Shown here: positions 61,001-64,000 of the stretch, piece by piece
Position numbering within the stretch: position 1 is the first letter of the stretch
Layout: the number at the start of each line of letters is the position of its first letter
From: Channa striata
Lineage: Eukaryota > Chordata > Actinopteri > Anabantiformes > Channidae
Assembly (NCBI GenBank): GCA_033026295.1
Contig: CM065180.1
Location: 23,675,023-23,739,022, forward strand
Reading direction: 5' to 3'
DNA length: 64,000 nt
The notes under the pieces: generated by a model
Told to the model about the DNA's origin: nothing
The model's database searches: none
What the model saw: the letters and a program-made list of their open reading frames with translations, nothing else
Made by a program: the position numbers and the translations under genes

Positions 61001-61782
61001 AAGCTGCAGGATGCAGGAAATGTCTGGGATTCTGCTCGTCTGCAGCAGAGCTTCGGTTCAGTGCGGAGTGAACCTTTCTGATTTCTGCACTCATTCACAG
61101 GTGGCTGTTAGTGGGAGGAGTCAGTGGACGCAGACTGAGTTAATCTGCACGTCCATCAATCTTCACAAAGCCTGCAGGAGGCCAGAGACCTTAGGTGTGT
61201 GACGCCGATTCCCGTTCCTCTCTGTGTTCTTCATCGCGGTTTCTAAACAAATCCTGTCTGTCCAGATTCGAGGATCGAAAGTCTGCAGCTGACGATGACC
61301 GAAGTCCTGAAGAGGCAGTCGTCCAAGTCCAAGAAGTGCTACAACCAGGTGAACAGCGGTCTCACACGCTGACAACAAGCACAGTCTCACGCACACGGCC
61401 TCTCACCGTCCTTGTGCTTCCTCTTCTTCCACATTCAGCACATCTCAGTATCGGAAGTGAAGGTGGACAAGGTGGACGTGAACAGCAAAGACAGCGGGAC
61501 AACTTTTGCTGTGTGCCTGGATCAGGATGAGAAGAAATTCATCCAGAAAGTTACCAGGTATAGAACAGCGTCCCCACCGCGGCCCCCCCAGCTGCGTTTG
61601 TCAGACACTGACGCTGTGCGTTGTGTTCCTGCAGGTGTGAGGTGTCTCTGTGCTCCAAGCCCGGCAGCAGCTCCGACTGGAGGACCTACAAGCCGTTACC
61701 AGGCCAGGTGCAGCCTCTGCACCCGTCCTACTGCTCCCTGCTCTGCCTCCCCATCACCTCCTTCTCGGCCCCACACCCCTGA
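54999..61782 (+). CDS. pik3r5: phosphoinositide 3-kinase regulatory subunit 5 (p101), complete coding region in 17 coding exons
   Basis: Regulatory subunit of class IB PI3K. It binds the p110-gamma catalytic subunit and recruits it to membrane G-beta-gamma released by GPCRs, producing PIP3. Joined exons give 863 residues (human p101 has 880). Visible order: helical N-terminal region with SSCTEDRIQHVLERCL (about 1-110); further helical region with ISFQRLVRTEQGL (about 150); an acidic then Ser-rich low-complexity segment (about 320-400) and a Lys-rich patch (about 399-410) in a large central exon; the conserved LGMMDPWYERNVLSLL (about 591-606); and the C-terminal G-beta-gamma-binding half with [46 protein letters not shown] and FAVCLDQDEKKF. 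It ends CLPITSFSAPHP, as p101 typically ends (human CLPIMTFSGALP). The paralogue p84 (pik3r6) is a poorer match throughout. Introns are short except those at 56022-57154 and 58829-59572. One intron is GC-AG. Confidence 0.97.
55529..55629 (+). CDS. pik3r5: pik3r5 coding exon 2, ending at a GC donor
   Basis: Acceptor ctgaatag|ct; encodes AGLCINRWCLEELVKRDPHN then FLILLQKILRKTKE. This aligns without gaps to human [20 protein letters not shown] and what follows. The reading frame closes at TGA 12 nt downstream, and no GT occurs from the conserved LQKIL segment to that stop. The only junction that rejoins the frame to the next exon is gag|gcaaag, a GC-AG intron (GC at 55630-55631). Confidence 0.9.
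55725..55793 (+). CDS. pik3r5: pik3r5 coding exon 3
   Basis: 69 nt, phase 0 to phase 0. Acceptor gttgttttacag|gtg, donor aaa|gtgagt. Encodes VVERCQYDVVVPLTLLF then SSTLLK, aligning to human VQEKGTYDLLTPLALLFYSTVL. Confidence 0.92.
55883..56021 (+). CDS. pik3r5: pik3r5 coding exon 4
   Basis: 139 nt. Acceptor gccggtttcag|gct, donor ccag|gtagca. Encodes APYVAPDCGVLQEAQLLF, then FLSWPEPCCSASKRLL and IIQQELRAP, aligning to the human segment around LLKAASTYHRFLTWPVPYC. The downstream intron contains an L2-like relic. Confidence 0.94.
56035..56870 (+). mobile_element. L2-like non-LTR retrotransposon relic in pik3r5 intron 4
   Basis: The 5' part encodes HSYADDTQIYVHY (56043-56081), containing the YADD catalytic motif of LINE reverse transcriptase. 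Further on, LHWLPVCLRI (56418-56447) and a following FLKILLLALL-type segment match the conserved C-terminal end of fish L2/Maui-type ORF2. Stops and frameshifts separate these blocks, and the interior of the RT is missing, so the copy is dead. It accounts for most of the 1.1-kb intron and has the same orientation as the gene. Confidence 0.85.
57155..57224 (+). CDS. pik3r5: pik3r5 coding exon 5
   Basis: 70 nt. Acceptor gctgttgaag|gg, donor accat|gtaagc. Encodes GISFQRLVRTEQGLSPEV then QSSKT; human has GISYQRLVRAEQGLPI. Confidence 0.94.
57339..57516 (+). CDS. pik3r5: pik3r5 coding exon 6
   Basis: 178 nt. Acceptor ccccaacag|g, donor ctgcag|gtgagt. Encodes TVLLVSPDEDVPPEVQSV, then SSRDVTVALILHSFQAALG and the DLQDLRTVLQ end. 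This corresponds to human TVLLLNPVEV... and LLLHAFQATFG. Confidence 0.95.
57588..57759 (+). CDS. pik3r5: pik3r5 coding exon 7
   Basis: 172 nt. Acceptor gtgcccccag|acg, donor gcca|gtaag. Encodes TKQLEELQQLLEGVTTSM, then AHVSKARQGLVKSLERLL. It is helical, with heptad-like leucines, and corresponds to human KTLAELEDIFTETAEA. Sequence is less conserved, but frame and splice sites are clean. Confidence 0.92.
57852..57920 (+). CDS. pik3r5: pik3r5 coding exon 8
   Basis: 69 nt. Acceptor gctttcattag|gg, donor tttg|gtaatt. Encodes RAVETFTLPFPRCYTSSW then DNKNF, matching human TIPIPVARCYTYSWSQDSF. Confidence 0.93.
58002..58828 (+). CDS. pik3r5: pik3r5 coding exon 9: large central exon with acidic, Ser-rich and basic regions
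   Basis: 827 nt, residues 300-575. Acceptor gttcttgcag|at, donor tctgcg|gtgaga. It begins DILHDLLSSDLDSLTDCF. An acidic block (DLDEDDNNDTSVDEEDELEG, about 321-340) is followed by a long Ser-rich stretch with potential phosphosites and the basic run KPRKKPKKKSKS (about 399-410). It ends with the pseudo-GTPase-like segment TLVKLVIFGGDKEAGRLARA and CKLQFYFVPTRR, which aligns to human LRVVVFGSDRISGKVARAYS and FKLQFFYVPVKR. Confidence 0.95.
59573..59698 (+). CDS. pik3r5: pik3r5 coding exon 10
   Basis: 126 nt, phase 0 on both sides. Acceptor gattctgacag|gag, donor tctgag|gtatcc. Encodes ESNGAALEDSTADIAQ then MLGMMDPWYERNVLSLLSL; human has LGMLDPWYERNVLGLMHL. This is one of the best-conserved p101/p84 motifs. 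Confidence 0.96.
59963..59990. repeat. (CA)n microsatellite in pik3r5 intron 10
   Basis: Thirteen CA units between coding exons 10 and 11. Confidence 0.95.
60136..60261 (+). CDS. pik3r5: pik3r5 coding exon 11
   Basis: 126 nt. Donor gctgag|gtcagc. The chosen acceptor, gtgtgaggcag|act, has a poor polypyrimidine tract but is the one that keeps phase 0 and matches the human segment length. An alternative is tttatgag|aat (60112), adding 8 residues. Encodes TACKEGDVSEGSVDR then [20 protein letters not shown] and VQLYQAE. Confidence 0.85.
60360..60453 (+). CDS. pik3r5: pik3r5 coding exon 12
   Basis: 94 nt. Acceptor cccccacacag|ctg, donor atgg|gtgagt. Encodes [20 protein letters not shown] then HSAGTRAVKAM, against human [20 protein letters not shown]. 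Confidence 0.96.
60476..60508. repeat. (CA)n microsatellite in pik3r5 intron 12
   Basis: CA-rich run filling much of the 84-bp intron between coding exons 12 and 13. Confidence 0.95.
60538..60614 (+). CDS. pik3r5: pik3r5 coding exon 13
   Basis: 77 nt. Acceptor ccggtttgcag|gt, donor aataag|gtacag. Encodes [20 protein letters not shown] then NVGYNK; human has [20 protein letters not shown]. Part of the C-terminal G-beta-gamma-binding half. Confidence 0.96.
61101..61194 (+). CDS. pik3r5: pik3r5 coding exon 14
   Basis: 94 nt. Acceptor ctcattcacag|gtg, donor ttag|gtgtgt. Encodes VAVSGRSQWTQTELICTSIN then LHKACRRPETL, aligning to human GAISGRSRWSNLEKVCTSVN. Confidence 0.95.
61266..61348 (+). CDS. 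pik3r5: pik3r5 coding exon 15
   Basis: 83 nt. Acceptor ctgtctgtccag|at, donor aaccag|gtgaac. Encodes DSRIESLQLTMTEVLKRQSS then KSKKCYNQ; human has LTLNLTEVVKRQNSKSKKGF. Confidence 0.95.
61439..61557 (+). CDS. pik3r5: pik3r5 coding exon 16
   Basis: 119 nt. Acceptor cttccacattcag|cac, donor accag|gtatag. Encodes HISVSEVKVDKVDVNSKD then FAVCLDQDEKKFIQKVT, aligning to human ISTSQIKVDKVQ and FAVCLDQDERKILQSV. Confidence 0.96.
61635..61782 (+). CDS. pik3r5: pik3r5 coding exon 17 and stop
   Basis: Acceptor gttcctgcag|g. Encodes CEVSLCSKPGSSSDWRTYKP and then YCSLLCLPITSFSAPHP, with stop TGA at 61780-61782. The C-terminal YCSLLCLPITSFS corresponds to human LCSLLCLPIMTFS, confirming the true end of the protein. 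Confidence 0.96.
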
Positions 61783-62076
61783 CACACCTGACGCACTGTG
61801 TGCAAAGCTCGAGGCCCGACAAACCAACCTGCTCAGACTTTAAAACGCGGCTGTTGCTTCTTGTTTCATTGATTTTCCAAAACTGAAAATAATGGGTGGT
61901 AATTGTGGCGTCTCAGACGTCTTTGCACTGTCTGTCGCCTGCACATCAGTTCAGCTTCCTTTTCAGCTGCTTAGAGGAGCCTGTGGTTGTTGAGTGTTAC
62001 CACAAGATACGGCACAAACATTTCCACGTCGCAATCACCGTTTCTGTGTGAGTGTTTGCGCCTCATTTTTATGCCT

Positions 62077-62152
62077 GTGTCCTTCATCTGTTTGACGCTT
62101 CAGTGTTTGGCGTGAAAAGCTCTCACAGGGAGGTGGAAAATGGGAACGCTGT
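62077..62152 (+). repeat. direct repeat, copy 1 (exact, 76 bp visible)
   Basis: Identical base for base to 63925-64000, 1848 bp downstream, where the window ends; the true repeat may be longer. Copy 1 lies in the presumed pik3r5 3' UTR. Confidence 0.95.
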
Positions 62153-62302
62153 TGTTGGTCAGTCAGAGCACCAAAAACTTTTCTGCTGTGTTTCTGAGAC
62201 GTGCAAAAATGTTGGTCGCCCTCATTTTAAACTGAAACACAGTCACTGAGCTTGTTCAACATGAGTCAAATTCACGCACAAGAGCTGCAGACACCTGGAC
62301 TG

Positions 62303-62308
62303 AATAAA
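62303..62308 (+). terminator. candidate pik3r5 polyadenylation signal
   Basis: First canonical AATAAA after the stop, giving a 3' UTR of about 0.5 kb. A second AATAAA at 62840-62845 is an alternative. Assigned from the hexamer only. Confidence 0.35.
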
Positions 62309-63924
62309 GTCTGGAGTGTGATTTGTAAGACAAAGGAAACAAAATGAATATTCAAAGGTTCCTCTGAAGACAGTCAAAGGCTTCAAACTTCAATTCTACG
62401 TAGTTTCCTCCTGTTATTTCCCTTCCACTGCATCAATACTGAAACTCAAAGAAGGAGTTTTGTACTTTGAAAGTTTAATTGGACTGTAGATTTGGTCCCC
62501 ATCTCCTCCTACTTGCAGGACCTTGCAATTTAAAACCGTTTTTTTTAGAAGAGCTGTCAGGAACTGAGACAAGAGACCTCAACAATCGCCAAAACCTCTA
62601 GTGGTAAGAAGAGGCACAGTGCTAAGAATGAGGCTGCCTTTCAGGTTTGTCTCTCAGATTCCTGCACGGCTCTGACACACTTTCTGTATCTGCTGTCAGC
62701 TGCATAAAACTGATGACTTGATTACTACTGAGTACGTGTCAGTTTCAAAGAACTGTGTAAAGAATATAAGGTATTTATTTAAAAATGATAGCAATGATGT
62801 TTCATTGTGTTTTTTTTTATATATATGCAGCACGTTTGAAATAAAATCCAGCCTGAGTTACGTCTTTGTTTGCATTCCAAGACAAAACCTTCCTCCAACA
62901 GGTCGGACACGCCCCCTCACACCGTGGTCATGAGCACCTGTCATTAGCGCAGTGTTAGTCACAGGCAGCAGCACAGGGATCCATTCAAGTGGATCCATTC
63001 GAGTTGCTGGCCTCTGAAGTGATTTTATAGCTGGGAGGTTTGTCGACAGCAGGTGTCACATATGAAAACTGACTTACTACCGCCAGAGGAAACCAAGAGA
63101 AGATGGCAAACAGCACAGGTATGTGACTTTCTGAAATGACTGCAGTGCACTGACTTTATGTACATTTACTTCAGAGGGAGAAGCGCGTTTTCATGTTCTA
63201 GACTTTGGTCGTCTAAATTAAAGGATGTGCAGAAGAACAAATGATGACAGCATGAAACGTTGGAGCTGATTTTATAACTTTGGCTCCAAACTTTCGGCCA
63301 GGTCCACTATGCTTGGTCCTACAAAGATGGAGTCCACCTGTTGCAGTTTGAACTGAATGGACAGAGGTTACCGTTTCCAAAGCTCTGACTGTCCCCTGTG
63401 GAACAGTGGCCTCTGTGCGGCAGAAAAAGACTGAAACCTCCCGACTTTTCCTAGAGTTGTTTTTTTGGGGGCCAAACTGAGTAACAGGACAAAAAAGGAC
63501 CTTAGTCAGAACCTTAGAGGTTTGCTGCAGAGATGGGACAAATATGTCAGTAAGACTTCATCAGTCATGGTCGTCACATGCTGACACCATCACTGTAGGA
63601 CAGAGTGTCGGGGGCGGCATCTGATATGGGGGGACTTCTTAGGCACAGAGAGACTGGTCAGAACTAAGAGAAGGATGATTGAAGACGAACACAGACAAGT
63701 AATTTAAAAGACTGCTCCAGAATGAAGAGACGAGAGACCGAGGGGACAGTACAACTGGAAGCAAACAGTCCTAAGGACAAGACTGGGGTGTCTTCAGGAC
63801 ATGTGTCTGACTGTTTTTGAGTGTTCCGACCAAAGCCACAGAACATCTGTGGAGGGACATAAGGAGACAGTTCACAGACTGGGAGGATCTATCGGGTAGA
63901 AGGTGATAAACCGTCCAAATCCAG

Positions 63925-64000
63925 GTGTCCTTCATCTGTTTGACGCTTCAGTGTTTGGCGTGAAAAGCTCTCACAGGGAGGTGGAAAATGGGAACGCTGT
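63925..64000 (+). repeat. direct repeat, copy 2, running off the window end
   Basis: Exact copy of 62077-62152. The flanking bases on the left differ (ccag versus gcct), so the left boundary of the duplication is defined here while the right one is unseen. Confidence 0.95.

Larger units (their letters stand above)
61783..64000 (+). other. pik3r5 3' UTR and downstream flank
   Basis: No recognisable coding exon of a neighbour. The family's usual next gene, pik3r6, is not visible. A short ATG-led segment (63103-63118, MANST then gtatgt) looks like a first coding exon by consensus only. The final 76 bp duplicate 62077-62152. Confidence 0.5.

Noticed and set aside
63103..63118. First coding exon of a downstream gene (ATG GCA AAC AGC ACA G then gtatgt)
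   Set aside because: Good Kozak and donor consensus, but 16 nt cannot identify a gene and it does not match the p84 (pik3r6) N-terminus.
1..64000. CRISPR array, phage, operon or secondary-metabolite system
   Set aside because: No spaced identical direct repeats of CRISPR type and no dense prokaryotic coding; exon/intron structure is plainly vertebrate.

Overview
This is a window of vertebrate, almost certainly teleost fish, nuclear DNA. It is dominated by introns and intergenic sequence, carries many long (CA)n/(GT)n microsatellites and teleost-type SINE, hAT, Tc1 and L2-like fragments, and holds two multi-exon genes whose products align clearly to known vertebrate families. There are no bacterial-style operons, CRISPR arrays, rRNAs or convincing tRNA genes.

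Layout. Positions 1-17937 are gene-free flank 3' of netrin-1, with transposon relics and several stretches that read like conserved non-coding sequence. Positions 17938-50500 (minus strand) hold a complete netrin-1 coding region in six coding exons, 601 codons plus stop, with introns of about 5.0, 2.1, 1.9, 4.5 and 17.2 kb. A 3' splice site 16 nt upstream of its ATG implies a further non-coding 5' exon. Positions 50517-54998 are a 4.5-kb divergent intergenic region. Positions 54999-61782 (plus strand) hold a compact, complete pik3r5 (p101 regulatory subunit of PI3K-gamma) in 17 coding exons, 863 codons plus stop, with one GC-AG intron and an L2-like retrotransposon relic in another intron. Positions 61783-64000 are pik3r5 3' UTR/flank, and the last 76 bp exactly repeat a segment 1848 bp upstream.

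How the genes relate. The head-to-head ntn1/pik3r5 arrangement matches the human 17p13.1 order (PIK3R6-PIK3R5-NTN1-STX8), so this is conserved synteny. The two proteins are not known to act in one pathway: netrin-1 is a secreted, laminin-related guidance cue for DCC/UNC5 receptors, and p101 couples G-beta-gamma to p110-gamma in leukocyte-type signalling. All exon boundaries were derived by hand from splice-site consensus, reading frame and family similarity. Every junction keeps the frame, and the summed lengths (1806 and 2592 nt) divide by three. I found no evidence of a novel biological system. The most useful second looks are the GC-AG intron, the shortened netrin C-terminus, the terminal 76-bp duplication, and candidate regulatory DNA around ntn1.
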